This document shows positions 1 through 8,614 of a stretch of DNA of 64,000 bases, piece by piece. Within the stretch, counting starts at the first letter, position 1; each line of letters begins with the position of its first letter. Below the pieces are notes generated by a model. It saw only the letters and a program-made list of their open reading frames with translations, was not told where the DNA came from and did no database searches. A program made the translations under genes and the position numbers. This DNA comes from Streptomyces sp. NBC_00178 (lineage in GTDB: Bacteria > Actinomycetota > Actinomycetes > Streptomycetales > Streptomycetaceae), in the NCBI RefSeq assembly GCF_036206005.1, contig NZ_CP108143.1, positions 2,790,001 to 2,854,000 of the forward strand, written 5' to 3'.

Positions 1-689
1 CGGAGACCCTCGAAGCGCACGACGAGCTGGAGTCCGCCCACGACTTCTTCTCGACGGCACTGACCCTGCTGATCGCCCCCGGCGAGGAAGTCCCGTACGC
101 GACCCAGTCGTTGCTCATCGGACGGCACCGGGTACGCAGGCTGATGGGCGTCGGCCACGACGCCTGGGACGAGCTGGCCGACACCCTGCACACGGCGGCC
201 GTGCCGCTGGACGAGCTGCACGACCCGAAGCGCCTGTGGGCCCTCGGCTCGTCGGACCCGGGTGAGCTCCAGGCGGAGATCAACCGGCTCCGTGCCGAAC
301 TGGGCACCTACCGCACGGCGTTGTCCCGCCCCTTCCCCGTCGCCGTACTGCGCTGGCCCGGCGACGAGCTGCGCGAACTCCTGGCGGCCTACCCGGAGCT
401 CGGCCAGGAGTACCTCTCGCACGAGGACCATCTCGCGCGCCTGGAAGCCGCGTTGCGCGATCTGCACGCGGCGGGCACGCCGAACCTGGGCATCGTCACG
501 GGCACGGTCCCCTCGTACGAGGCGTTCGCCGCGTCGGAGGCCGCCTCGCCCTCCGACCCGGACCTCCTCCCCCAGTACGCCACGACGCTGGCGGCCCGGG
601 GCCGCGCCGTCCCGTGGCCCCCGGCGCGCAGCGCGGCCTGCTGGTGCGGCGCGGAGCGCACGTACCGGGAGTGCCACGGGGCGGGATGA
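1..689 (+). CDS. SEC-C motif protein, 5' end cut off
   Basis: The frame is open from base 3, so the start lies left of the window; the internal TTG at 111 is probably not the start. The last 20 residues carry a SEC-C metal-binding motif (CWC, eight residues, CH), the zinc knuckle first known from the SecA tail and found at the ends of many uncharacterised proteins. The visible part is helical, with a possible coiled coil around ELQAEINRLRAEL. The function is not known; the motif suggests zinc binding and a protein or nucleic-acid contact. It ends 169 bases before the DUF4287 gene on the same strand. Confidence 0.75.
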   Translation, partial: ETLEAHDELESAHDFFSTALTLLIAPGEEVPYATQSLLIGRHRVRRLMGVGHDAWDELADTLHTAAVPLDELHDPKRLWALGSSDPGELQAEINRLRAELGTYRTALSRPFPVAVLRWPGDELRELLAAYPELGQEYLSHEDHLARLEAALRDLHAAGTPNLGIVTGTVPSYEAFAASEAASPSDPDLLPQYATTLAARGRAVPWPPARSAACWCGAERTYRECHGAG

Positions 690-858
690 GCCGCCGGGGT
701 GCGCCCGGCACGTCCGGGCGCACCCCGTTCCGCCCGGCGCCCGGCACCGGTGGCGTCCGCCGCCGATGAGTTCCGGGGCCGCCCGCAGTCTTGAGGGGTG
801 TGCGCGGTACGGCGTACGAGCACCACACGACGGCGGACACGACGGACGGGACGACGGC

Positions 859-1071
859 ATGACCGACGCAGTGAAGGGCCCCGCGAGCTACTTCCCCTCG
901 ATCGAGAAGAAGTACGGCCGCCCGGTCACGGAGTGGAAGGAGCTCATCCGCTCCTCGCCCCTGACCAGGCACATGGAGATCGTCTCCTGGCTGAAGACCG
1001 AGCACGGCCTGGGGCACGGCCACGCCAACGCCCTGGTCGCGCACACCCTCGCCGAGGACAGGGCCGCGTAG
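859..1071 (+). CDS. DUF4287 domain protein
   Basis: This 70-residue protein is almost entirely one DUF4287 domain: the SYFPSIEKKYGRP start, a WKELIRSSPLTRHMEIVSWLKTEHGLGHGHANAL core, and a helical end. The family is common in actinobacteria as a stand-alone small protein or fused to DUF5655, with no established biochemical role. The ATG at 859 is the first sensible start. It converges on the phosphatase gene, 25 bases away. Confidence 0.8.
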   Translation: MTDAVKGPASYFPSIEKKYGRPVTEWKELIRSSPLTRHMEIVSWLKTEHGLGHGHANALVAHTLAEDRAA

Positions 1072-1096
1072 GGCGCGTCCGGGGGCGGGGGCGCCG

Positions 1097-3397
1097 TCAG
1101 ACCCCGCTCCCCCGGAGCGTCTGCTCGGACCAGACGGTCTTGCCGTCGGGGGCGTAGCGGGTGCCCCAGAGCGAGGCGAGGTGGGACATGATGAAGAGCC
1201 CCCGGCCGCCCTCGTCGACGGCGCCCGCGTACTTCATGTAGGGGGCGGTGGTGCTGCCGTCCCTGATCTCGCAGATCAGTCCCCGGTCGAGGATCAGCCG
1301 CAGGACCACCGGCGGGGTGCCGTAGCGCACGGCGTTCGTGACGAGTTCGCTGACGATCAGCTCGGTCGCGTCCCCGGTGTCGTCCTCGATGTGCCACTCG
1401 GCGAGCGTCTTGGACGTGAGGCGGCGCGCGGTGGCCGGGGCGGTCCTGTCGTAGGGCAGTTCCCATGCGGCGTAGCGCTCCGGGGGCATGGCGTGGGTCC
1501 GGGCCAGGAGCAGCGCGGCGCCCCGTAGCTCGGCGGTGTCCGGCAGGGAGCGGGCGACCGCGTCGCACAGGTCGCGCATCGGACGGTCCGTGGGCATCAG
1601 GGCCTGGCGCAGCGCACCGGAGGACGGCTGGGAGTAGCTCCGCAGCGCGTTGGTGTGCAGGGCGAGCAGGCTGCCTTCCGGGAGCGTGACGGAGACCGCG
1701 GCGACCGGGGCGCGGTCCATCGCTCCGAGCGGCGGACCGACGGGCAGGCCCACCACGAAGGCCGCCCCGTCCGGTTCGACGACGAGCGGCGCGGGGTGGC
1801 CGGCGGACGCGACGGTGCACTTCTCGGTGAAGGGGTCGTACACGGCGTAAGCGCAGGTCGCGGCCAGCGGCTCACGGTGCAGCGGGTCGCTCTGCGGCAG
1901 GTGGGCGCGCTCCTCGGCCAGCCGTGCGGCGGTGTCGTACAGCCGCGCGAGGAGTTCGTCGGGTTCCAGGTCCAGGGCCGCGAGCGCGTGGACGACGGTG
2001 CGCAGCTGCCCCATGGTGGTCGCGGCGTAGATGCCGCGTTCGGCCACCTCCCCGATGACGAGGGCGGTGCGGGCCCCGGACAGTGCGATCGTGTCGAACC
2101 AGTTCCCGGCCCCTCCGCCGGGCAGCAGCAGGTGATCGCTCTCGACGGCGGGCTGGGGTGCCGGGCTCTGCGGCAGCAGCCTGCGCTGGAGGGCGCTGGC
2201 GATGGTGTACTCGTGCACGTAGCGGCAGGCGTTGTCGATGCCGAGCGCGGCCCGGGACGCCATCGCGAGGGCCGCGGGAAGGTCCTCCTCGGTGTACGGC
2301 TCGGAGTCCCCGCACCGGTAGAGCGTCAGCAGCCCCAGTACCGCCCCGCGCACCGTCAGCGGCGCGACGAGGAGGGTGTGGGCCCCCACGCGGCGGATGG
2401 AACCGGCCCGCGCGGGGTCGGCGTCGGCCCAGGTGAGGTCGTCCAGGGGCAGGACACGGGCCCGCAGGTCGGAGACGGCCCGCTGGTAGGGCGTGCCGTA
2501 GGGCACCGCGCGGATGTCGCCGACGGGATGGGCGGCCTCGTTCTCGCCCTTGTACCCCGCCCGCCTGAGCGGTACGTCGGGGCCGAGGGGCCCGGGCTGC
2601 GGCGTCTCGCCGCGCAGGACGTCGTCGACGACCTCGACCACGCCCACGTCGGCGTATCCGGGGACCAGCGCGTTGACGAGATCGCGGCAGGTGGCTTCGA
2701 CGTCCAGGGTGCGGCCGACGGAGTCGCGGACCGCGATGAGGGCCGCTTCCCGGCCCCGGCGCCGTACCCGTTCGCTGACGTCCACCACGGCGACGGCCGC
2801 GCCCAGCACCCTGCCGAGTGCACCACGCGGAGTCTCGTGCCCCTCCTGCAGCCGGAAGGCCGTCAGGGCGAGGGTGCGCGAGCCGCCCGCCACCGCGTCG
2901 GGCCGGGTCTGGAAGGGCTGCTCGACACCGGGCACGCCGGTGCGAATGACCTCGCGTACGAAGTCCTCCACCCGGTCCGGTTCCTCGAAGTCGCACACGG
3001 AGCGGAACGGCCGGCCGTGCAGCAGTGTGGTGTCCTCGGCCCCGGCGGAGGGGTCGCTGATCCGCAGGACGTCGAGATCGGTGTCGAGCACATGGAGCCG
3101 CACACGCGCCTGGGTGAAGACCACGTCGAGCAGCGCCGTCCCGACCGCGTCACCGCCATCGCCCCCGTCGGGCGCGGCCTCCCAGAAGGCCCAGTCGGCA
3201 CCGGCCAGGGGCTCCAGCCTGAGCCCCGCCGAAACCTCGCCGTCACCGGCCGCACGGCCGCTGTCACCGGCCAGCACATCCATGACGTGCAGTCCGAGCG
3301 CGTCGGCGGTGGCGGGACCGAAACGCCGCTCGGCCGCCCGGCTCCACCCGGTGACCACTCCGGCGCCGTCCACGACCATCAGGGGCGCATCAGCCAT
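1097..3397 (-). CDS. PAS/GAF sensor phosphatase with SpoIIE and HATPase domains
   Basis: This 766-residue multidomain regulator belongs to the partner-switching class. In order: a PAS-like domain at the N-terminus, a second PAS-like region (about 110-230), a GAF domain (about 240-400), a SpoIIE/PP2C phosphatase (about 420-620; the metal-binding region begins at DHLLLPGGGAGNWFDT), and a C-terminal HATPase_c domain (about 640-766) with the N box SELVTNAVRYG and G box EGGRGLFIMSHLA. Family members dephosphorylate anti-anti-sigma factors, and the ATPase may phosphorylate or bind them. Streptomyces encodes dozens of such proteins and no cognate STAS or sigma gene lies nearby, so the target is unknown. 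An AAGGAGC ribosome site precedes the ATG. Confidence 0.88.
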   Translation of the reverse strand: MADAPLMVVDGAGVVTGWSRAAERRFGPATADALGLHVMDVLAGDSGRAAGDGEVSAGLRLEPLAGADWAFWEAAPDGGDGGDAVGTALLDVVFTQARVRLHVLDTDLDVLRISDPSAGAEDTTLLHGRPFRSVCDFEEPDRVEDFVREVIRTGVPGVEQPFQTRPDAVAGGSRTLALTAFRLQEGHETPRGALGRVLGAAVAVVDVSERVRRRGREAALIAVRDSVGRTLDVEATCRDLVNALVPGYADVGVVEVVDDVLRGETPQPGPLGPDVPLRRAGYKGENEAAHPVGDIRAVPYGTPYQRAVSDLRARVLPLDDLTWADADPARAGSIRRVGAHTLLVAPLTVRGAVLGLLTLYRCGDSEPYTEEDLPAALAMASRAALGIDNACRYVHEYTIASALQRRLLPQSPAPQPAVESDHLLLPGGGAGNWFDTIALSGARTALVIGEVAERGIYAATTMGQLRTVVHALAALDLEPDELLARLYDTAARLAEERAHLPQSDPLHREPLAATCAYAVYDPFTEKCTVASAGHPAPLVVEPDGAAFVVGLPVGPPLGAMDRAPVAAVSVTLPEGSLLALHTNALRSYSQPSSGALRQALMPTDRPMRDLCDAVARSLPDTAELRGAALLLARTHAMPPERYAAWELPYDRTAPATARRLTSKTLAEWHIEDDTGDATELIVSELVTNAVRYGTPPVVLRLILDRGLICEIRDGSTTAPYMKYAGAVDEGGRGLFIMSHLASLWGTRYAPDGKTVWSEQTLRGSGV

Positions 3398-3703
3398 GAA
3401 GCAAGCTCCTTAGCCCCCTCGCGGGGTCCGGGACGGACCTCCGCACTCGACGACCCCTACCGAACCAGCATCGGCCCCCGCTCCGGCGCCCGCTACCGGA
3501 GGACGGGGTGGACGGCGGGGCTCCGCCCTCCGGACGGGGGCGACGGCAGCCTAGATTCTGGTCCCGTGGTCAGACTCCAGGAAAAAACGTGTCAACAAAC
3601 GGCCTCGACAAGGGAATGCACCAATTCGAGACAGCAGACTGACGTTGCGTTGACGCCTACGCTGGGCGATGGCAAGACACCACAACTTGAGCCTACTCAC
3701 CCC
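3398..3703. other. gene-free junction at the edge of the low-GC insert
   Basis: No convincing gene is seen. Bases 3496-3502 (CCGGAGG) and 3527-3533 (CCTCCGG) bracket a smaller GGCGG/CCGCC hairpin, a possible terminator for the leftward DUF262 gene. From about 3570 the base composition falls sharply below the chromosomal level, which places the left edge of the inserted segment here. No tRNA fragment, integrase or clear target duplication was recognised. Confidence 0.4.
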
Positions 3704-5380
3704 TCAAGGGCTCCACGGGCGGCCGCTCGTCAGAGCCTCCATGGCAGAAGCAACCTCCCGGGAGCGCGCGAGAATGAATTCAGAATAGTCATTCTTACGC
3801 AATGGCCCCTCCGGGATTGCGTGCGTCTTAAGTCTGAATACGGTTTCGTCGTCACCCAGACTATTGGCTTCCGCCCGGTCCCTCATGTAAACGAGAGGCT
3901 CCTTATCTCGGATTGTTCTATTAGTCTTCCATGTAATAAGGGCACAGTTAAGAGCCAGATTCGCCGCGATTTCAGATCGGACGTTTTTCAGGTACCCATC
4001 AGGGAAGATGTGATGATACTCTCGCTGAGTTACATTCAGAACCGAAATGGGCCCACCATCCGCCAAATCAGTCGCTCCACCCTTGAGGCTCACAAGAAGG
4101 ATGGCGCGCGCGAGCCGGTCCTTCTTCTTGGGCCACCCCGCCTCACGAAGATCCTCTTCACTGGGAAGGTCATACCCAAAAATCGGAGGCGCCGCATCTG
4201 TCCGCCCATCACGAATCGCTTTAGTCAGTTCGCGCACGTCCTGAATCACTGCAGTGTGCGCACTGCTCTCGTAGCGCTCCGTAAAAAATCCGCGCCACAT
4301 GAACTTCCGCAGCAGCGTTCGAGCCTCGCCAAGCCGATCTGGACTTAGCTTCACACCATAGGACCACAAAGCGATCAGAGCCGGAACCACGGTGAAGATG
4401 GGAAGTCGCGCCCCATCAAGAACCTTCTCAGCCTCTAGGAACTCGACAGCCTTTTCTGCCCCACCTACAAGTTCAGGCCAGTCTCTCACTACTTCATCCC
4501 AGTCCAAGCTCAGAATACTGGGACGATCCGGCGTCTTGTCCTGCATAAGCGCTGCGGTTCTCAACACAATATCCTGAACATCACCATAGCGGGAAAGTCC
4601 AGGAACACGCCCATTTAGATTCTCTAGAAGATCATGCAGCGATTCACCTACAGCTTGCTCAATATCAGCGGTGATGATATCGAAGATCGAAAGAGGTGTA
4701 GATCCAGTATTAATCCTCGTGAAAACCTCGAGAACCTGAGCGGGACTAGTCGTCGCAGGGAGAGAAAGGAAGGGGATGTTAAACGAAGAGAACCTTGCGC
4801 GCCATTCTTGAATCTTCATCAAGTGCTTCACGAACTCTGCGTGATTATCACCAGAAGCGGCTTGGATCCATTCCAGCGCATCCGCGTTCGCCGCCTCTCC
4901 CGGCTGGAGCAACTGCACCGGAATCAGTCCGCGCTCAAGCAGCTTCGTCGGATCACCCAACCAAAGGGGATATCGCCTATCGCCCCTCACGCTTACCTTC
5001 ACCGACTGAACGGCTATGCCCTCATAGTCGGTTTTCTCATTAAAGCTTACAAAAAATGCCCTCTCGGGATAGTCGCCTTGAAGGCTCTTCCAGAGGGCAG
5101 TGATCCTTTGCTGTCCGTCAAGGAGCAGCTCGCTAACTTTCCCGCCAGCAGGAGCGCTGTTAATCGGTCGGGGATGAAAAGGAGGGTTTCCCTCCACTTC
5201 GAGCACGAACATTGCCCCGATAGGAAGGTCATTCAATACGCTTTCAAGCAAGCTCTGGACTTGTGAATAACTCCAAGCTTCAAACCTTTGAAACCGGGGG
5301 AGCTTCACCTGGCCCGACCTGACAGTTGCCAGCCAGTCGCTCAGCTTGCGATTCCTTGCCTCCACAGCCCCTCCACGCAC
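3704..5380 (-). CDS. DUF262/DUF1524 protein, GmrSD-type nuclease family
   Basis: This 558-residue protein has both parts of the GmrSD architecture. The N-terminal DUF262 (ParB/Srx-like NTPase) domain shows LPRFQRFEAW, then LPIGAMFVLEV and the signature LLDGQQRITALW. The C-terminus has a DUF1524-type HNH nuclease core, REYHHIFPDGYLKN followed by NLALNCALITWKTNR. GmrSD proteins are type IV restriction enzymes that cut modified phage DNA, so an anti-phage role is the likeliest reading, inferred from family alone. The gene is A+T-rich compared with both flanks and stands alone, a sign of transfer. The start is uncertain: GTG at 5380, or GTG at 5365 just after a GGAGG. Confidence 0.85.
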   Translation of the reverse strand: MRGGAVEARNRKLSDWLATVRSGQVKLPRFQRFEAWSYSQVQSLLESVLNDLPIGAMFVLEVEGNPPFHPRPINSAPAGGKVSELLLDGQQRITALWKSLQGDYPERAFFVSFNEKTDYEGIAVQSVKVSVRGDRRYPLWLGDPTKLLERGLIPVQLLQPGEAANADALEWIQAASGDNHAEFVKHLMKIQEWRARFSSFNIPFLSLPATTSPAQVLEVFTRINTGSTPLSIFDIITADIEQAVGESLHDLLENLNGRVPGLSRYGDVQDIVLRTAALMQDKTPDRPSILSLDWDEVVRDWPELVGGAEKAVEFLEAEKVLDGARLPIFTVVPALIALWSYGVKLSPDRLGEARTLLRKFMWRGFFTERYESSAHTAVIQDVRELTKAIRDGRTDAAPPIFGYDLPSEEDLREAGWPKKKDRLARAILLVSLKGGATDLADGGPISVLNVTQREYHHIFPDGYLKNVRSEIAANLALNCALITWKTNRTIRDKEPLVYMRDRAEANSLGDDETVFRLKTHAIPEGPLRKNDYSEFILARSREVASAMEALTSGRPWSP

Positions 5381-5582
5381 TCTTCAGGCTCGTTGAAACA
5401 GCAAGGGATCAAGCTACCCTCTGTTCTCGACGCTCGTCCGCGCATTGGCCATCCAACGGCAGGGCGGTTCGCGGCTGCCTACTGACGCACGGGCTGGCAA
5501 GGGCGAGGCGTGCGGTATCGTCGCGCCCTCGTGAAAGAGGGTCACCACAGGGCCTGGGCCAGCCGCTACATGATGCGGCCGC

Positions 5583-5774
5583 TCAGAGGTGCGCGTCAGC
5601 AGCCAGCGCCGTGAACGCTGACCATGCGTGCGGAGAGACCGACAGCGCGGGCCTCTGCGTGTCCTTCGAGTCCCGGATCAGCACGGCCTCGGGGCTGTAC
5701 GCGATCTCTACGCAGTTGCCGCCGCCACCACCGCTGTAGCTGCTCTTGAACCAGGCAGGTTCGGTGGTCCTCAT
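5583..5774 (-). CDS. DUF397 domain protein
   Basis: This 63-residue protein has the standard DUF397 pattern: WFKSSYSGGGGGNCVEIAYSPEAVLIRDSKD and the closing WSAFTALA. Such proteins are the small partners of XRE/DUF5753 regulators in Streptomyces. In the characterised WhiJ/BldB-type systems they modulate the regulator's DNA binding in development and antibiotic production. The ATG overlaps the stop of the upstream XRE gene by four bases (ATGA), so the two are translationally coupled. The longer open frame upstream lies inside the XRE gene and is not used. Confidence 0.92.
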   Translation of the reverse strand: MRTTEPAWFKSSYSGGGGGNCVEIAYSPEAVLIRDSKDTQRPALSVSPHAWSAFTALAADAHL

Positions 5775-6640
5775 AGCGCTCCTCGCATCTGCTCCAGCAG
5801 ACTCGCGGTGGCTTGATGGCTCAGAGCCTGCGAGCGCATCTTGCCATAGCGCTGAAGCATCGCGCTTGCGGCTTTTGGGTCGCTGATCAGCATGCTGTTG
5901 TCGTGTGCTTCGACGTATCCCACCCATCGGTTGTCCGTCGTCTCAGCGAGCGAGAGCGGGCCCTCGAAGCCTGAGTGGTCCTCCTGGATCAGCGGCATCG
6001 CCTGAATCTCCACATTACGCAGACGGCCTACCGCGAGCAGGTGATCAAAGAGTGTCCGCGTGACCTGGTTGCCTCCCAAGCGCCTTTCCAGCAGCCCTTG
6101 TTCGATGATGAAGCCGAACGTCGTGTTCGGCCGCTCCGTCAGGAGTCTCTGCCGCTCCAGTCGGGCGGTGGCCTGATGCTCGAACTGCGCCTCGGCGAGG
6201 GGCGGCAGGCGTCGCTCGAAGATCGCGTGGATGTAGGACTCCGGTTGCAGTAGTCCTGGAACGACGCTCGACTCGTACGAGAAGAGCGTGATCGCCTCCT
6301 CCTCGATCGCCGCCCACTGCAGGAACCACGACGCCAGCCCCGCCTTACGCGTCAGGCTCTTCGCCGCCGCCTCCAGCACCCGCGCAGCCGTGTCCCCCAG
6401 CACGTCCTTCGAGCGGTCCAGCAGGTCCCGCGGCAGGTACCGCTTGCCCTGCTCGATCTTGGCGATGTACGCCGTGGAGTACTGGACCAGCGGCGCGAAC
6501 TGCTCCTGCGTCAGGCGGGCTTCGTCGCGCAGGGCCTTGAGTACCGCCCCGAACGTTCTCAGGCTGTCGGACAACTCGGGTTCGCCACAGCCTGCGCCGC
6601 CCCCGACCCCGCCCCTGAGACCGCCGATGTCCGTCACCAT
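5771..6640 (-). CDS. XRE-family regulator with DUF5753 domain (WhiJ-like)
   Basis: The 289-residue protein has an N-terminal helix-turn-helix (about 20-75; LTQEQFAPLVQYSTAYIAKIEQGKRYLP) and a C-terminal DUF5753 domain (about 95-280) with the family hallmarks VVPGLLQPESYIHAIF, FIIEQGLLERRLGG and a VEIQAMPL-like strand. It is the DNA-binding half of a DUF397 pair. A divergently transcribed ATPase gene begins about 160 bases upstream, which recreates the three-part WhiJ/AbaA-type arrangement. I prefer the ATG at 6640; an in-frame GTG at 6667 would add nine residues. Confidence 0.9.
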   Translation of the reverse strand: MVTDIGGLRGGVGGGAGCGEPELSDSLRTFGAVLKALRDEARLTQEQFAPLVQYSTAYIAKIEQGKRYLPRDLLDRSKDVLGDTAARVLEAAAKSLTRKAGLASWFLQWAAIEEEAITLFSYESSVVPGLLQPESYIHAIFERRLPPLAEAQFEHQATARLERQRLLTERPNTTFGFIIEQGLLERRLGGNQVTRTLFDHLLAVGRLRNVEIQAMPLIQEDHSGFEGPLSLAETTDNRWVGYVEAHDNSMLISDPKAASAMLQRYGKMRSQALSHQATASLLEQMRGAL

Positions 6641-6798
6641 TCGCGCCCGCAACTCCCTGTGCCGCACTGCACTACGCCCGACCGTGCTTCATGGTTACGC
6701 AACGTGACTCACCCAGTCCAGCGCGTGAACCAGTACAACGCGATCTGTATCGGTGCCGTGCCTGCCGCCGGGTCCCGCATCTCAGCAGGCTGGATTCC

Positions 6799-7305
6799 AT
6801 GCCAGCCCCTCACACCCAAGCGACCGTCACCCCAGGCGTGTTCGCCCAGCGCTTCTCCGCCACCCGGCGCGGGGCACGTCTCGCGCGCCTGCTCGCCGCA
6901 CTTCAGCTCGTCGAATGGGGGTGTCCGCGCGGTTCGGAGCACTACGACGCGGTCACGATCGTCGTCGCCGAGCTCGCCGCCAACGCCGTGCTGCACGGCC
7001 TCGTCCCCGGCCGGGACTTCGCTCTGCTCCTCGCACACGACGACGGCAGGGGCGTCCTCCGTATCGAGGTGTCCGACACCCATCCCTCCCGGCCGAGCCA
7101 CGTCCTGCCCGCCCTCGACGAGGACCACGGCCGGGGCCTGGTCCTCGTCGACACCCTCGCCGTCCGCTGGGGTGTCCGCGACCGCCTCGGGCCGGGCAAG
7201 ACGGTCTGGGCGGAGTGTGTGCTGTCCACGAGAGCAGGTACACCGGGCCCGGGCGGCCCGCCGGCTCACGAGTCGGAACCCGGGGAGCCCGAACCTCAGC
7301 GGTAG
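6799..7305 (+). CDS. RsbW-like HATPase anti-sigma/regulator kinase
   Basis: A 168-residue single-domain GHKL ATPase. The N box reads VVAELAANAVLHG and the G boxes DEDHGRGLVLVDTLAVRWG and GPGKTVWAEC. Streptomyces has many such proteins; some are anti-sigma kinases and others accompany XRE/DUF397 pairs. Its position divergent from the XRE/DUF397 operon suggests it belongs to that unit. ATG 6799 (MPAPHTQ) is chosen because homologues start close to this point; an ATG at 6691 in the same frame would add an unlikely Arg-rich lead. Its last 10 bases overlap the convergent SDR gene. Confidence 0.85.
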   Translation: MPAPHTQATVTPGVFAQRFSATRRGARLARLLAALQLVEWGCPRGSEHYDAVTIVVAELAANAVLHGLVPGRDFALLLAHDDGRGVLRIEVSDTHPSRPSHVLPALDEDHGRGLVLVDTLAVRWGVRDRLGPGKTVWAECVLSTRAGTPGPGGPPAHESEPGEPEPQR

Positions 7306-8276
7306 TCCTCGGCGGATCCTTCCCCGCCGCCGTAGAAGACGTCCTCGAAGTACGCCCAGGCGTCCGGCCGGCTGCCGTCCACATCCGTCACCCCGTACAC
7401 CCGGGCGAGTTCCCCGCTGGAGGTGGACTTGCCGTTCCACCGCTGAGCGCGGTCCGGGTCCGTGGCCAGCGCCACGACCGCCCGGGCCAGGTAGCGCGGG
7501 GACTCCGCGATCGCGAACTCGGGCTGCTGCGCAATCGCGTCACGCCAGTTCTCCTCGCTCACACCGAAGTGGGAGAGCATCTGCTCGGAGCGCAGGAAGC
7601 CCGGCGAGACCGCGACCGCCGCGCCCCCGTACTCGGCCAGCTCTTGCCCCAGTCCGAATGCGAGGCGGATCGGGGCGTTCTTCGCCAGGTCGTAGTACAT
7701 GTTCTCCCGATAGCGGCGATTGGAGTGCGCGGTGCCGTCGGTGACCTCCACGTGGAGCGGCGCGTCCGAGCGGATCAGCAGCGGAAGCAGCAGCGCCGCA
7801 GTGATCACGTGCGAGCGCGCCCCGAGTTCCAGGATGCGCAGGCCGTCGGCGAGCGGCGTCTCCCAGCTCTTCTTCCCGAACACCGAGGTGGCCATGAGGT
7901 GTTCACCGCCCCATAGATCGTTGACGAGGATGTCGAGCCGGCCGCACTCCCGATCGACCCGCTCGGCGAGGGCACGCACCTGGGCTTCGTCGAGATGGTC
8001 GGTGGGAACCGCGATCCCGACGCCGCCCGCTGCCGTGACCATCTCGGCGGTCTCCTCGATGGTCTCGGTGGTCCGGCCGACCTCACTGGCCCGAGCCCGG
8101 GTGGTGCGGCCGGTCACGTACACGGTGGCACCGGCCCTGCCCAGTTCCACCGCCTGAGCCCGTCCCGCACCGCGGGTAGCGCCGGCCACGAGCACGATCC
8201 GTCCCGCGAGTGAACCCGCCGGAGCAGTCTGCGGAGTGTTCCGGGTGGTGATGTTCTGGTTCTCCATGCCATCCAT
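7296..8276 (-). CDS. SDR-family NAD(P)-dependent oxidoreductase
   Basis: A 326-residue short-chain dehydrogenase. The Rossmann motif is VAGATRGAGRAQAVELGRAG and the NAG-type motif is changed to VNDLWGG. An active-site-like stretch YRENMYYDLAKNA supplies Tyr and Lys (YxxxK). Unlike classical 250-residue SDRs it has a C-terminal extension with FEDVFYGGG. The substrate is unknown. The ATG at 8276 is preceded by CAGGA; ATG 8267 is an alternative. It is divergent from the helR-like gene, with 338 bases between them that hold that gene's promoter. Confidence 0.85.
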   Translation of the reverse strand: MDGMENQNITTRNTPQTAPAGSLAGRIVLVAGATRGAGRAQAVELGRAGATVYVTGRTTRARASEVGRTTETIEETAEMVTAAGGVGIAVPTDHLDEAQVRALAERVDRECGRLDILVNDLWGGEHLMATSVFGKKSWETPLADGLRILELGARSHVITAALLLPLLIRSDAPLHVEVTDGTAHSNRRYRENMYYDLAKNAPIRLAFGLGQELAEYGGAAVAVSPGFLRSEQMLSHFGVSEENWRDAIAQQPEFAIAESPRYLARAVVALATDPDRAQRWNGKSTSSGELARVYGVTDVDGSRPDAWAYFEDVFYGGGEGSAEDYR

Positions 8277-8490
8277 CGTTCCTGCCAAACCCGACAGAAC
8301 ACGTCACCTTTTAGGGGTTCTTTCGGTGGGTCTTTCGGAGGTTCTTCGAAGGCGTCGGACGTATCGGGGTGTGGTGAGGCAGGCCGTGAGGCCGAGAGAA
8401 GCGGGCGCCGAGCACCACGGCGGACCGACCACCCAGGTCGGGACCCGCCCCGGCGGGACGCGTGGACGGGCCCGCCCGCCCCGGACGCAC

Positions 8491-8526
8491 GAAATCCCCG
8501 GTCCGCAATTGCCGACCGGGGATTTC
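8491..8526. promoter_or_regulatory. 36-bp near-perfect palindrome over the helR-like -35 box
   Basis: Arms GAAATCCCCGGTC (8491-8503) and its exact complement (8514-8526) flank a centre that itself contains the palindrome GCAATTGC (8505-8512). The right arm overlaps a TTGCCG -35 candidate. Such symmetry at a promoter suggests a protein-binding operator rather than a terminator, since no T run follows. HelR genes are reported to carry a rifamycin-associated element upstream; whether this is that element, a variant or something else needs alignment. Confidence 0.6.
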
Positions 8527-8538
8527 CTCACGTATATT
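8509..8538 (+). promoter_or_regulatory. predicted promoter of the helR-like gene
   Basis: TTGCCG (8509-8514) and TATATT (8533-8538) are separated by 18 bases, close to the primary sigma factor consensus. Transcription would begin near 8545, giving a leader of about 70 nucleotides. Confidence 0.55.
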
Positions 8539-8543
8539 TGGTG

Positions 8544-8582
8544 TTTCTGTGCGCCCACAGAAAAGGCCCCACACCGGGGGCC
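8544..8582 (+). promoter_or_regulatory. two adjacent stem-loops in the helR-like mRNA leader
   Basis: TTTCTGTG (8544-8551) pairs with CACAGAAA (8556-8563) across a 4-base loop. One base later GGCCCC (8565-8570) pairs with GGGGCC (8577-8582) across a 6-base loop. Both would lie in the 5' leader, ending about 20 bases before the ribosome site. They could pause RNA polymerase or attenuate, which would suit a gene that responds to stalled polymerase; that role is inference. Confidence 0.45.
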
Positions 8583-8614
8583 ACAAGAATCACCCTATCC
8601 GGCAGGGAGCGGTT

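Noticed and set aside
1655..4348. A long plus-strand open frame (897 codons) across the phosphatase and into the DUF262 gene
   Set aside because: It is antisense to two well-supported genes; its length comes from the high G+C at third codon positions, and the product has no domain.
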